Source of the DNA: Streptomyces sp. 1-11
GTDB taxonomy: Bacteria; Actinomycetota; Actinomycetes; Streptomycetales; Streptomycetaceae
Direction of reading: 5' to 3'
Assembly: GCF_007176755.1 (NCBI RefSeq)
Contig: NZ_BJTV01000001.1
Span: 62,001-126,000, forward strand
Length of the DNA stretch: 64,000 bases
The notes beneath the pieces are model-generated. The model was not told the origin of the DNA, ran no database searches, and worked only from the letters and a program-made list of their open reading frames with translations. The position numbers were made by a program, and so were the translations under genes. Of this stretch, positions 22,558 through 30,028 are shown one piece after another. The first letter of the stretch is position 1, and every line of letters begins with the position of its first letter.

Positions 22558-23949
22558 TCAGCCGACGTCGAGACGCAGGAGGTCCTCCTCCGTCTCGCGC
22601 CGCACGATCACCCGCGCCTCGCCGTCCCGCACCGCGACGACGGGCGGACGGAGCGCGTGGTTGTAGTTGCTGGCCATGGACCGGCAGTACGCGCCGGTGG
22701 CCGGCACCGCGAGCAGGTCGCCCGGGGCCAGGTCGGCCGGCAGGAACGCGTCCTTGACCACGATGTCCCCGCTCTCGCAGTGCTTGCCCACGACCCGGCT
22801 CAGCACGGGCTCGGCGTCGCTGGCGCGCGAGACGAGCGCAACGCTGTACTCCGCGTCGTACAGCGCGGTCCGGATGTTGTCGGACATCCCGCCGTCCACC
22901 GAGACGTACGTCCGCAGCCCCTCGAGCGGCTTGACGGTGCCGACCTCGTACAGCGTGAACGCCGTCGGCCCGACGATCGCGCGCCCGGGCTCGACCGAGA
23001 TGCGCGGCGCGCGCAGCCGGGCGGCCTCGCACTCCCGTCCGACGATCTCGGTCAGCGCCTTGGCGATCTCGTGCGGCTCACGCGGGTCGTCGGCGCTGGT
23101 GTACGCGATGCCGAGCCCGCCGCCGAGGTCGATCTCGGGCAGCTCGACCCCGTGCTCGTCCCGGATGTCCTTCAGCAGCCCGACCACGCGGTGGGCGGCG
23201 ACCTCGAAGCCGGACATGTCGAAGATCTGCGAACCGATGTGGCTGTGGATGCCGATCAGCTCCAGCCCGTCGAGCCGGAGCGCCCGCCGCACCGCCTCGG
23301 CGGCCTGCCCGCCGGCCAGCGGGATGCCGAACTTCTGGTCCTCGTGCGCGGTGGCGATGAACTCGTGGGTGTGCGCCTCGACCCCGACGGTGATCCGGAT
23401 CTGCACCCGCTGCCGCTTGCCCAGCGACTGCGCGATGTGCGCGACCCGCACGATCTCCTGGAAGGAGTCGAGCACGATCCGCCCGACCCCCGCCTCCACG
23501 GCCCGCTCGATCTCCTCGACGGTCTTGTTGTTGCCGTGGAAGGCGATGCGGTCGGCGGGCATCCCGGCCGACAGCGCGGTGGCCAGCTCGCCGCCGGAAC
23601 ACACGTCGAGGTTGAGTCCCTCTTCGTTCAGCCAGCGCACGACGGCCCGGGACAGGAACGCCTTCCCGGCGTAGAACACGTCGGCGTCGGCGCCGAACGC
23701 GGTGCGCCAGGCGCGCGCCCGGGCACGGAAGTCGGCCTCGTCGAGGATGTAGGCGGGGGTGCCGAACTCCTCGGCGAGCCGGGTCGCGGAAATCCCGCCG
23801 ACGGTCAGGACACCGTCCTCGTCCCGGCTGACGGTCTGCGCCCACACCTTGGGGTCGAGGGCGTTGAGGTCGGCGGGCGGGGCGGCATAGTGGCCCTCGG
23901 TGAGGACGTCGGCGTGACGGGGCCCTGCGGGGTGGGCGGAACGGCTCAT
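22558..23949 (-). CDS. lysA: Diaminopimelate decarboxylase
   Basis: 463 residues, PLP fold-type III (alanine racemase-like barrel). It makes lysine from meso-diaminopimelate. The PLP lysine is in VFYAGKAFLSRAV; IGIHSHIGSQIFD, DLGGGLGIAY and the CESGDIV active-site Cys segment of the second subunit are present. It lies 48 bp after nrtL, the usual Streptomyces order nrtL-lysA-hom-thrC-thrB. Confidence 0.96.
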   Translation of the reverse strand: MSRSAHPAGPRHADVLTEGHYAAPPADLNALDPKVWAQTVSRDEDGVLTVGGISATRLAEEFGTPAYILDEADFRARARAWRTAFGADADVFYAGKAFLSRAVVRWLNEEGLNLDVCSGGELATALSAGMPADRIAFHGNNKTVEEIERAVEAGVGRIVLDSFQEIVRVAHIAQSLGKRQRVQIRITVGVEAHTHEFIATAHEDQKFGIPLAGGQAAEAVRRALRLDGLELIGIHSHIGSQIFDMSGFEVAAHRVVGLLKDIRDEHGVELPEIDLGGGLGIAYTSADDPREPHEIAKALTEIVGRECEAARLRAPRISVEPGRAIVGPTAFTLYEVGTVKPLEGLRTYVSVDGGMSDNIRTALYDAEYSVALVSRASDAEPVLSRVVGKHCESGDIVVKDAFLPADLAPGDLLAVPATGAYCRSMASNYNHALRPPVVAVRDGEARVIVRRETEEDLLRLDVG

Positions 23950-23997
23950 GACGTGACTCTCAGACTCTCTGTCTCTCTCCGGGCGTCCTGGGTCGCC

Positions 23998-24978
23998 TCA
24001 GAGGTGTTCGGGTGCGTCGATGCCGAGCAGGGACAGGCCACCGGCCAGCACCGTCCCGGCGGCTTCGGCGAGGGCGAGCCGGGCGCGGTGGGCGGCCGAG
24101 GGTTTCTCCTCGCCGCGCGGCAGCACGGTGGGCAGATGGGGCAGCACGGCATCGGCGACGGTGACGAGATGCCGGGCAAGCCGGTCCGGGGCGCGATGGG
24201 TGGCGGCCGCGGTGAGGATGCGGGGGTGGTCGGCGAGGGCGGCGACCACCTCGCGGGCGTCGACGGGTCCGGGCTCGGCGCCGAACCCGAGACGGGCGGC
24301 GTTGCGGGTCAGGGCCCGGGTACGGGCGTGCGCGTACCGCACCCGGAACAGCGGGTTGCCCTCACGCTGCACCAGATGGTCGGCGGTGATCCGGGGCCGG
24401 TCGTGCGGCGCGGGATGCAGCAGCGCCCACTGGGCGGCGTCGGCCCCGAGCGGCGCGGGATCCTCCGGCGCCGGCACGGGCCGCAGGTTCACCGGCTCCC
24501 CGTGCCCGACTTCGGCCCGCCCGCCCTGCGTGGCCACGATCCGTACGACGGCGTCGGCCACCACCTCGGCCCGCACCTCGTACGGCACCCGCAACGGCAC
24601 GACCTGCCCGGCGAGCGCGTCACCGTGCCCGTAGGCGGAACCGAGCCGCAGAATCTCGGTGACGAGGCCGGCGGCCGCCTCCCCGCTGTCGGCGAGCGTG
24701 ATGTTGAGGAAGCCCGGCCCCGTGACGACGACGTCATCGATCCCGTCGGCCTCCAGAAGCCGCTTCCGCAGCACCTCGGCAAGGTCCGCGGGCCGCCGCC
24801 CGGCCACCCGGGCGAGCTGCAGGGCGACATTGGTGGCGTAGTCCCCGCACCCCCCGGGCCCCGGCTCGGTCACGACAACCCGCTCCGGCAACGCACCCGG
24901 CTCCACACACAGCTCCCCGCCCTCCACGGCAGCACGCACCGAGTGCAACACGGTGCGGGAGAGCTCGACGGGGGTCAC
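23998..24978 (-). CDS. nrtL: ArgS-related anticodon-binding protein without a catalytic domain
   Basis: 326 residues. The N-terminus resembles the ArgRS additional domain (GCGDYATNVALQLARVAG, GPGFLNITLAD) and the C-terminus the DALR anticodon-binding domain (HARTRALTRNAARLGF ... LAEAAGTVLAGGLSLLGI). The HIGH and KMSKS signatures of an aminoacylating enzyme are absent, so it cannot charge tRNA by itself. Such proteins conserved beside lysA in Streptomyces are annotated NrtL; their function is unknown. A tRNA-Arg gene lies 1.3 kb away. Confidence 0.82.
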   Translation of the reverse strand: MTPVELSRTVLHSVRAAVEGGELCVEPGALPERVVVTEPGPGGCGDYATNVALQLARVAGRRPADLAEVLRKRLLEADGIDDVVVTGPGFLNITLADSGEAAAGLVTEILRLGSAYGHGDALAGQVVPLRVPYEVRAEVVADAVVRIVATQGGRAEVGHGEPVNLRPVPAPEDPAPLGADAAQWALLHPAPHDRPRITADHLVQREGNPLFRVRYAHARTRALTRNAARLGFGAEPGPVDAREVVAALADHPRILTAAATHRAPDRLARHLVTVADAVLPHLPTVLPRGEEKPSAAHRARLALAEAAGTVLAGGLSLLGIDAPEHL

Positions 24979-25224
24979 GGGACAAGCGTAGGGGAGGTGG
25001 GGGGTGGGTATGCGAGGCGGTTTTACGGGGCGAGACGGGCGGGGGCCTTGTCCCCGGTAGAGGCAACGAGGGACCAGCCCTCTCGAAGAGACAGACTGGC
25101 CCTTCGAAGCGACTGAGAAGGACGGCGGAGAACTACTGAGGGGAAGAACGAGCTGAGGCGAACTGCAGCGACCTGCAGAAACTAAGCGATCTCAGAAAAA
25201 GCCGCTGACACTCGGACGACCGAC

Positions 25225-25791
25225 CTACCCGCCGAAGGAAACCGACCCGGCGACGGGACCACCGGCCACCCCATCCCCACCAAGACCCCCGTCACCCTCA
25301 CCCCCGTCACCGTTACCGCCACTGCCATCTCCCCCACTGCCGCTGCCGCTGTCACCGTCGCCGTCACTGCCCCCCTCTTCCTCCCCCTCACCCTCCCCGT
25401 GCGCGCTGGGGCCGGGCTTCCGCTCGATCAACTGCTTGACGAGCCGGACGAGCTCGGCGGGCTCGAAGGGCTTGGCGAGGAAGGCATCGACACCGACGTC
25501 GAGCCCGCTCTCCACCTCGACCTGCGTACAGGCGCTGATGATGGCGAGCGGAAGTTGCCGCGTACGGGGGTCGGCCCGGAGCCGGGCGGCGGTCCTGAGC
25601 CCGTCCAGCCGAGGCATGACGACATCGAGCGTCACGACATCGGGCCGCACCTGATGCACGACATCCAGACACTCGGCACCATCGGCCGCGGTCACGACCT
25701 CAAGCCCCTCAAGCTCGAGGTTGACCCTGATCAACTGCCGGATGACCTTGTTGTCGTCCACAACAAGCACCCGGCCCGAAGCGCCTGGCAC
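25225..25791 (-). CDS. Single-domain response regulator with low-complexity C-terminal tail
   Basis: 188 residues from the GTG at 25789-25791 (VPGASGRVLVVDDNKVIRQL). The receiver domain holds the acidic pair in VVDDN, the phosphoacceptor Asp in DVVTLDVVMPRLDG and the Lys in AFLAKPFEP. After LIERKPG there is no output domain, only about 60 residues of Gly, Ser, Asp and Glu repeats. No histidine kinase gene is adjacent. It probably acts by protein-protein contact. Confidence 0.88.
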   Translation of the reverse strand: MPGASGRVLVVDDNKVIRQLIRVNLELEGLEVVTAADGAECLDVVHQVRPDVVTLDVVMPRLDGLRTAARLRADPRTRQLPLAIISACTQVEVESGLDVGVDAFLAKPFEPAELVRLVKQLIERKPGPSAHGEGEGEEEGGSDGDGDSGSGSGGDGSGGNGDGGEGDGGLGGDGVAGGPVAGSVSFGG

Positions 25792-26254
25792 AACTCGAGA
25801 GTAGGTCGGCACCAGCCACCGCGTCCGGCTTTTCCCCACTTCCACCCCGTCCGGGTGACCCGGCCGGTGGCGCATCCAGGGCCGGCCCGTCGCGCATCCC
25901 GGCCCGGCCGGTCGCCTCCACTGTCCATGCCCGTCATATTCCCTGGCCCAGCCCGCCACTCCGATCGCCCCAGTTCCTCGTTCCTCCCCTTACCCGGCCG
26001 AGCCACTCCCTCTTCCTGGGGCCAAGCCATGTGCCACCTCTCGCCCCAGACCTTCCACCCTCACCCCGTCCCCTCTCCCCTCGGCCCCCCTCACGCTCCC
26101 TGGCCGCCCACCTCCAGCGCACCCGGGTCGCACCCCTCGCACCACTCCCAACAGCCCACCCCCGACCCACCCCGGGAAACCCGTTCTCGATCACCCCGTA
26201 AGACCTGCTAGGGTTCTACCCGTCGCCGCAAGCGAACAGCTCAGCGCCCGACAC
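25792..26254. other. Gene-free stretch upstream of the response regulator and tRNA-Arg
   Basis: 463 bp with strongly C-rich plus strand and no credible gene on either strand. It should hold the divergent promoters for the response regulator (minus) and tRNA-Arg (plus). TAGGGT at 26210-26215 could be the tRNA -10 box, about 40 bp before the tRNA. Confidence 0.4.
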
Positions 26255-26326
26255 GCCCCCGTAGCTCAGGGGATAGAGCAACGGCCTCCGGAGCCGTGTG
26301 CGCAGGTTCGAATCCTGCCGGGGGCA
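26255..26326 (+). tRNA. tRNA-Arg (CCG anticodon)
   Basis: Seven-bp acceptor stem GCCCCCG/CGGGGGC, discriminator A, D-arm GCTCAGGGGATAGAGC, anticodon stem ACGGC/GCCGT around loop CTCCGGA giving anticodon CCG, and T-arm GGTTCGAATCC. CCA is not encoded. It is the boundary between conserved core genes and accessory DNA, and its 3' half is duplicated at 28008. Confidence 0.97.
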
Positions 26327-26458
26327 CCCTGCATGAGGTGCCCAAAGACCCCGTCACCAGCGGAAACGCTGAGGCCGGGGTCTTCGCGTATGTGCAGGCG
26401 TGTGCCGCCCGGAGCGGGCGTATGCCAGGGCCTGCGGACGAGGCGTGGACGGGATCTT
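26291..26458. repeat. att-like direct repeat, copy 1 (3' half of tRNA-Arg plus downstream flank)
   Basis: 168 bp starting inside the tRNA anticodon stem and ending at GACGGGATCTT. It aligns along its length to 28008-28174 with scattered substitutions, roughly 85-90% by eye. This is the signature of site-specific integration at a tRNA 3' end. Confidence 0.85.
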
Positions 26459-27171
26459 GACGCGTCTGCCCAGGTCAGCGCCGGCAAACGGCAAGGCCCC
26501 CGGACAAGTCCAGGGGCCTGAGGGTCGGTTCATCGGCGGTGCCCCGCAGTAGCCGATCTCGGTCGGCTGACCGTCGCGGTAGAGCACAGTGCAGTGGCCG
26601 CGCCTTGAGGACAAAAAACAGTCCCCAGTAGTACTGCGCGTGTCCTGAAACCTCAGTCGTCACTGTTGCTTCGGTATCGCGCCGGCTTGCTGGGGGCCTG
26701 AACCACATCCTGTCCAAGTCACTAGCCGGCTAGACGTCCTCATCGACTTTGCGACTCTTTCGGTGTTATGGCCTACTCACCACGATCCACGCCAGATGCC
26801 ATATGTCAATAGCCTTTCGGTAGGTTTCGAAGGAAGCCTCTCGCGATCACCTTCGACTGCTACACCCGGCTCACCGCGGGTCGACGCGGAGCCGGTCACG
26901 GCCGAGCGATTACCCAGGTCAGCCCATCTAACGGACGAAGAGGCCTGCGCATGCGCAGCGCCGCGTCAGGCCAGGTTGCTCTCCTGGGAGCTGCCTTGGG
27001 CGCGGTCACGGCCCGGCGTGCCAGTCCCGCTCCAGATCGCCTGGGTCGAATACGCTGCGAAGACGTCCGACCTGGCGGCCTCGACAACGCGGATGCGCGG
27101 GAATGCCGCCCGGTATCAGCTCTTCACGTAGGCCGGGACGGCGCAGCTGTCGGATGCGGAAGGGTTGTGGC
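26327..27171. other. Accessory stretch without confident genes
   Basis: 845 bp between the tRNA and the acetyltransferase gene. Contents are the att-like repeat and the hairpin at 26494. On the minus strand at about 26530-26640, short coding-like frames are visible (for example CTVLYRDGQPTEIGYCGAPP), which look like a decayed small gene broken by a frameshift near a run of T. I see no intact start-to-stop gene. Confidence 0.4.
26494..26519. terminator. Hairpin next to att-like copy 1
   Basis: AGGCCCC-c-GGAC-aa-GTCC-a-GGGGCCT forms an 11-bp stem with one mismatch. It could end transcription from either side. A similar hairpin precedes the integrase fragment at 29000. Confidence 0.5.
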
Positions 27172-27642
27172 ATGAGATCCCCGAGCGTGCACCTACGGGA
27201 GATCACCGACGACAACCGCGATGCCGTCCGAGCCCTCCGCGTCCGACGTGACCAGAAGCAGTTCGTCGCCTCCGTGTCCCACTCCCTCAAGGAGGCGGCG
27301 AAGAAGCCGGAGGCGAATCCCTGGTACCGCGCCGTGTACCGCGGCGATGAGCCAGTCGGCTTCGTGATGCTGTCGTGGAAACCACCGGCCGGTCTTTACG
27401 AAGGGCGACACTTCCTCTGGCGTCTCCTCGTCGACAAGCGGTACCAGGGGCGAGGGATCGGCCGAGAGGCGCTCACGCAGGTCGCCACCCTGGTTCGCGC
27501 GGACGGCGCTACCGAGCTGCTGACCAGCTACGAGCCCGGCGACGGCGAGCCGTGGCCCTTCTACCAGAAGTTCGGGTTCGAGCCCACCGGGGAGATCGAC
27601 GACGGCGAGATCGTTCTGCGATTCACCTTCCCCGCTCGGTGA
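27172..27642 (+). CDS. GNAT-family N-acetyltransferase
   Basis: 156 residues, standard single-domain size. The ATG at 27172 (MRSPSVHLREITDDN) follows GGAAGGG at good spacing. The acetyl-CoA loop is RLLVDKRYQGRGIGREALTQ, and the C-terminal FYQKFGFEPTGEI strand-helix-strand is typical. The substrate is unknown. It is the only intact gene between the two att-like repeats and so appears to be cargo of a small integrated element. Confidence 0.88.
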   Translation: MRSPSVHLREITDDNRDAVRALRVRRDQKQFVASVSHSLKEAAKKPEANPWYRAVYRGDEPVGFVMLSWKPPAGLYEGRHFLWRLLVDKRYQGRGIGREALTQVATLVRADGATELLTSYEPGDGEPWPFYQKFGFEPTGEIDDGEIVLRFTFPAR

Positions 27643-27747
27643 GCTGTTTTACGGAAGCGCGGACAGTTTGAGGTGGTCACACGACGAGAGGCTGGTGGGC
27701 ACCTGGAAGCCGATGCCCGCCAGCTGCACGTCCGCCCCAAGTGACCG

Positions 27748-27993
27748 TTACCCCGCATCTGGCCATTCCTCCGGAGACTCTGGCGGTTCCGGGTCCGCCT
27801 GCAACTGCCGCTCCGCGTGCCGCCCGTTCTCCCCTCGCAGCATCGTCAACCACGGCCAAAGGTCCAGTAGCCATTGTGCCGAGCAGGCCAGCCGGTGCTC
27901 GATACGGCACCGTGGAAAGGGACCTGGCGGACACACTCCGTAGACGGTGACCCGACCGTCGCAGAGCTCGATCCACCGATGCTCCGCCGGCAC
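27748..27993 (-). pseudogene. C-terminal portion of an unknown gene truncated near the att-like repeat
   Basis: About 80 codons with clear Streptomyces codon bias: EHRWIELCDGRVTVYGVCPP, then RCRIEHRLACSAQWLLDLWP and ending SPEEWPDAG. Upstream the frame runs into the tRNA-derived repeat, so the original 5' end is lost. A GTG at 27993 could serve as a start but has no ribosome site. I do not recognise the family. Confidence 0.5.
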
Positions 27994-28007
27994 CGTCTGG
28001 GCCAGTG

Positions 28008-28174
28008 GAGCCGTGTGGCACGTTCGAATCCCGCCGGGGGCACCCAGCATGAGGTACCCAAAGGCCCCATCACCAGCGGAGACGCTGAGGCCGGAGTCTT
28101 CACGTATGTGCAGGCGTGTGCGGCCTGGAGCGGTTGTACGTCGGGGTCTGAGGACGAGGCGTGGACGGGATCTT
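28008..28174. repeat. att-like direct repeat, copy 2
   Basis: Starts with GAGCCGTGTG, includes a T-arm GTTCGAATCC and GCCGGGGGCACCC, and continues through the same downstream flank as copy 1 up to GACGGGATCTT. The 5' half of the tRNA is missing, so it is not a functional tRNA. Distance from copy 1 is 1717 bp. Confidence 0.85.
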
Positions 28175-28328
28175 GGGGCGTTGTCGCTGGTGGAGCCACC
28201 CGCTGAAGCCATACAGGCCTACCCCTCGCTATCTTCGTCCCGGTCTCAGACCATGCGGTGGACGGCGAGCATGACCGACTGGATGTCGTGCTCTCTACAG
28301 TCACAGCCAGCGGCCAGTGGGTCAGCGA

Positions 28329-28982
28329 ATGGACAAGTTGGGGGATCTCGTGGATGTGACCACGCTTGCAGTCACGCTCATCAGCGTCGGAGGAACGCTA
28401 GGCGGAACTTTGGGTGGGGCAGTGCTCAGCCAGCGTGCTAGCCGGGACCAAGACGAGCGTGCTGATCGTGAGCGGGAACGAGACCGCCGCGAGCAGGTAC
28501 TGCAAACCAAGCGCGATCTCTACGCCGATTTGAATACGACGGCGCGCGCGTACCGTGTCGCTGCCCGAGACGTCGTCCACGCAGCCGAGCGCGGTGAAAG
28601 CAGCGACCCGGCGGTTCTCGACGCTGCCAAGGAAGCTTGGTCCGACCAGTACTCTCACGCGCAGATGGCGCTGACGAAGGACGTCCTGGAAGTAACCTCA
28701 AAGCTGAACAGGGCACTTGGAGTCGGGTACTCAGTCGTCAAGCAGTTGCCTAGCAGTCCGGACCACAACGAAGCTTATGAGCGGGCGAAGGCGTGGTTCA
28801 GCGGCCCGCTATCCGATGGTGTGTGGCTGCTGCGGGTCACCCTGCGACATGATCTCGGCGTAGAGGTCGACCCCCACTTCGAGCAGACTCGCAGGCAGAT
28901 GCTGACGGCGCTAAATAGCGCGAGGAGAAATCTTGAGCGCCTACTCGCCGCAGAACGCACACGGGGTGCCAGTTCACGTTGA
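28329..28982 (+). CDS. Unknown membrane-anchored helical protein
   Basis: 217 residues from ATG 28329; a GTG at 28317 is an alternative. A weak hydrophobic N-terminal segment rich in Gly (LISVGGTLGGTLGGAV) is followed by a very charged helix (RDQDERADRERERDRREQ) and a helical body. Similar short proteins are common in Streptomyces accessory regions, with no known role. It ends shortly before a hairpin at 29000. Confidence 0.6.
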   Translation: MDKLGDLVDVTTLAVTLISVGGTLGGTLGGAVLSQRASRDQDERADRERERDRREQVLQTKRDLYADLNTTARAYRVAARDVVHAAERGESSDPAVLDAAKEAWSDQYSHAQMALTKDVLEVTSKLNRALGVGYSVVKQLPSSPDHNEAYERAKAWFSGPLSDGVWLLRVTLRHDLGVEVDPHFEQTRRQMLTALNSARRNLERLLAAERTRGASSR

Positions 28983-28999
28983 CGCGTAGCACAAACGGC

Positions 29000-29026
29000 G
29001 AGGCCCCTGGCAGTGCCAAGGGCCTC
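29000..29026. terminator. Perfect hairpin, probable bidirectional terminator
   Basis: GAGGCCC-c-TGGCA-g-TGCCA-a-GGGCCTC lies between the end of the plus-strand gene at 28982 and the end of the minus-strand integrase fragment at 29046. Confidence 0.6.
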
Positions 29027-29045
29027 AGACTCGTTCAAGCGAAAT

Positions 29046-29335
29046 TCACTCGTATTCGCGCAGCAGGTCCTCGATGCGCCGGTTGGCGACGTCCTGCCGT
29101 CCGTCGAGGCACTTCGCGTAGCGGGTCAGCAGTACCTCAACGCTGTTGCCGGCGCGCTCGGCAACCTCGGTGGGATCCACTCCTGCATTGAGCCATGTCG
29201 ACAGCGCCGAGTGCCGAAGGTCGTACGGCCTGCTCGCGAGCGGCGAGGCCGCGACGGCCGGCGGAAGCGCCAGGAGGCGAGCCTCCTGCCACACGCGGTA
29301 GTAGGTCGAGGACGGGACGACCGAACCCTTCTCAC
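29046..29335 (-). pseudogene. Tyrosine recombinase (integrase), C-terminal fragment
   Basis: The last ~95 codons of a phage/ICE-type tyrosine integrase remain. YDLRHSALSTWLNAGV holds the catalytic box II segment and NSVEVLLTRYAKCLDG the catalytic Tyr. The frame can be read upstream through SVVPSSTYYRVWQEARLLAL but the catalytic core with the first Arg and the N-terminal DNA-binding domain are absent. It is inactive, and probably the integrase of an element that used the tRNA-Arg site. Confidence 0.8.
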
Positions 29336-29517
29336 TCAGTCGTCGTCAAGCTCGAGGTTGTGGAGTCCTACTTCCTCGACCAGTACGGAACGGTGACGCC
29401 GGTACGAAGGCAGGAAGCACCGTCGTGGGTCAGAGGCACGGTGCCCCCAGGTGCACTCGCCACGTGCGGAGGCCGCGCCGGCCCGATGATGGTTCGCGGC
29501 CCACGGGCGCTTCCAGT

Positions 29518-29638
29518 GCCTCGGCGTAGTCACGTTGCGTCCGGTTTGTGATCATCCGAGGCCGAGGAGTGCGAGGGGCCATCGGGGATCGCGGGCGTTG
29601 CATCGCAGGCCCGCGACGCAACGTTGGAGCACAACGAT
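29518..29638 (-). mobile_element. Terminal remnant of an ISAs1-type element
   Basis: Contains the IS end TCCGGTTTGTGATCA and, reading minus, the last ~25 codons of the transposase (VAGLRCNARDPRWPLALLGLG) matching the C-terminus of the copy at 30029-31310. The rest is gone. It abuts the stop codon of the Cys-rich gene at 29642. Confidence 0.75.
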
Positions 29639-29641
29639 CTC

Positions 29642-29818
29642 TTAAAGCGGGTCTCCGCAACTCCTACAGGTGTCTTCGCCATCGTCGTACATAACGCCGC
29701 AGCAGTACGTGGGGCCGCCGCTGACTTCATAACAAGCGCTGCACATCTGAGACTCGTCGTCCCAGTCAGTCGCATTCTCGACGGGATCGTCACACCCTGT
29801 ACAGACAAGCGCTGTCAC
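29642..29818 (-). CDS. Small Cys-rich protein B
   Basis: 58 residues from a GTG that overlaps the stop of the preceding gene (GTGA), hence translational coupling. It has eight Cys: CTGC, CSAC, CC and CRSC, in an Asp-rich acidic protein ending CGDPL. Pairs of CxxC imply one or two zinc ribbons. I recognise no family. It lies between an IS remnant and a full IS copy. Confidence 0.65.
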   Translation of the reverse strand: MTALVCTGCDDPVENATDWDDESQMCSACYEVSGGPTYCCGVMYDDGEDTCRSCGDPL

Positions 29819-29991
29819 CGCGCGTCACCCCAGCAATCGGAGGAGGTAAACGGAGAGCAGTAATCGCTGTCGTGTCGCTCAGAGTAGTCACTCATGTTGG
29901 CTGTCGGCTTACCACAGTTCGGACACGTGGGGTGTTCACCCTGACATGTGCGATTGTTGTGCCCACCGAGTCCACATACCGTGCATGCCAT
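29815..29991 (-). CDS. Small Cys-rich protein A
   Basis: 58 residues starting MACTVCGLGGHNNRTC, with a zinc-knuckle-like C-x2-C-x4-H-x4-C spacing (CTVCGLGGHNNRTC), followed by CPNC and two further Cys. Similar knuckles bind nucleic acid. There is no strong ribosome site, but the frame is maintained and overlaps the next gene by 4 bp. The ISAs1-type element begins about 40 bp upstream of the ATG and may have cut or supplied its promoter. Confidence 0.65.
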   Translation of the reverse strand: MACTVCGLGGHNNRTCQGEHPTCPNCGKPTANMSDYSERHDSDYCSPFTSSDCWGDAR

Positions 29992-30028
29992 GACGACAGA
30001 GTAGATGAACCTCAGCCGTCGGACCCGG

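Noticed and set aside
22657..25116. Long plus-strand frame over lysA and nrtL
   Set aside because: Shadow of two recognisable minus-strand genes.
28008..28174. Second tRNA-Arg gene
   Set aside because: Only the 3' half matches; the 5' acceptor strand and D-arm are missing, so it cannot fold as a tRNA.
27748..28212. 155-codon gene starting inside the att-like repeat (MLGAPGGIRTC-type start)
   Set aside because: The N-terminus is a translation of tRNA-derived sequence, a common annotation artefact; only the part from about 27993 downward looks coding.
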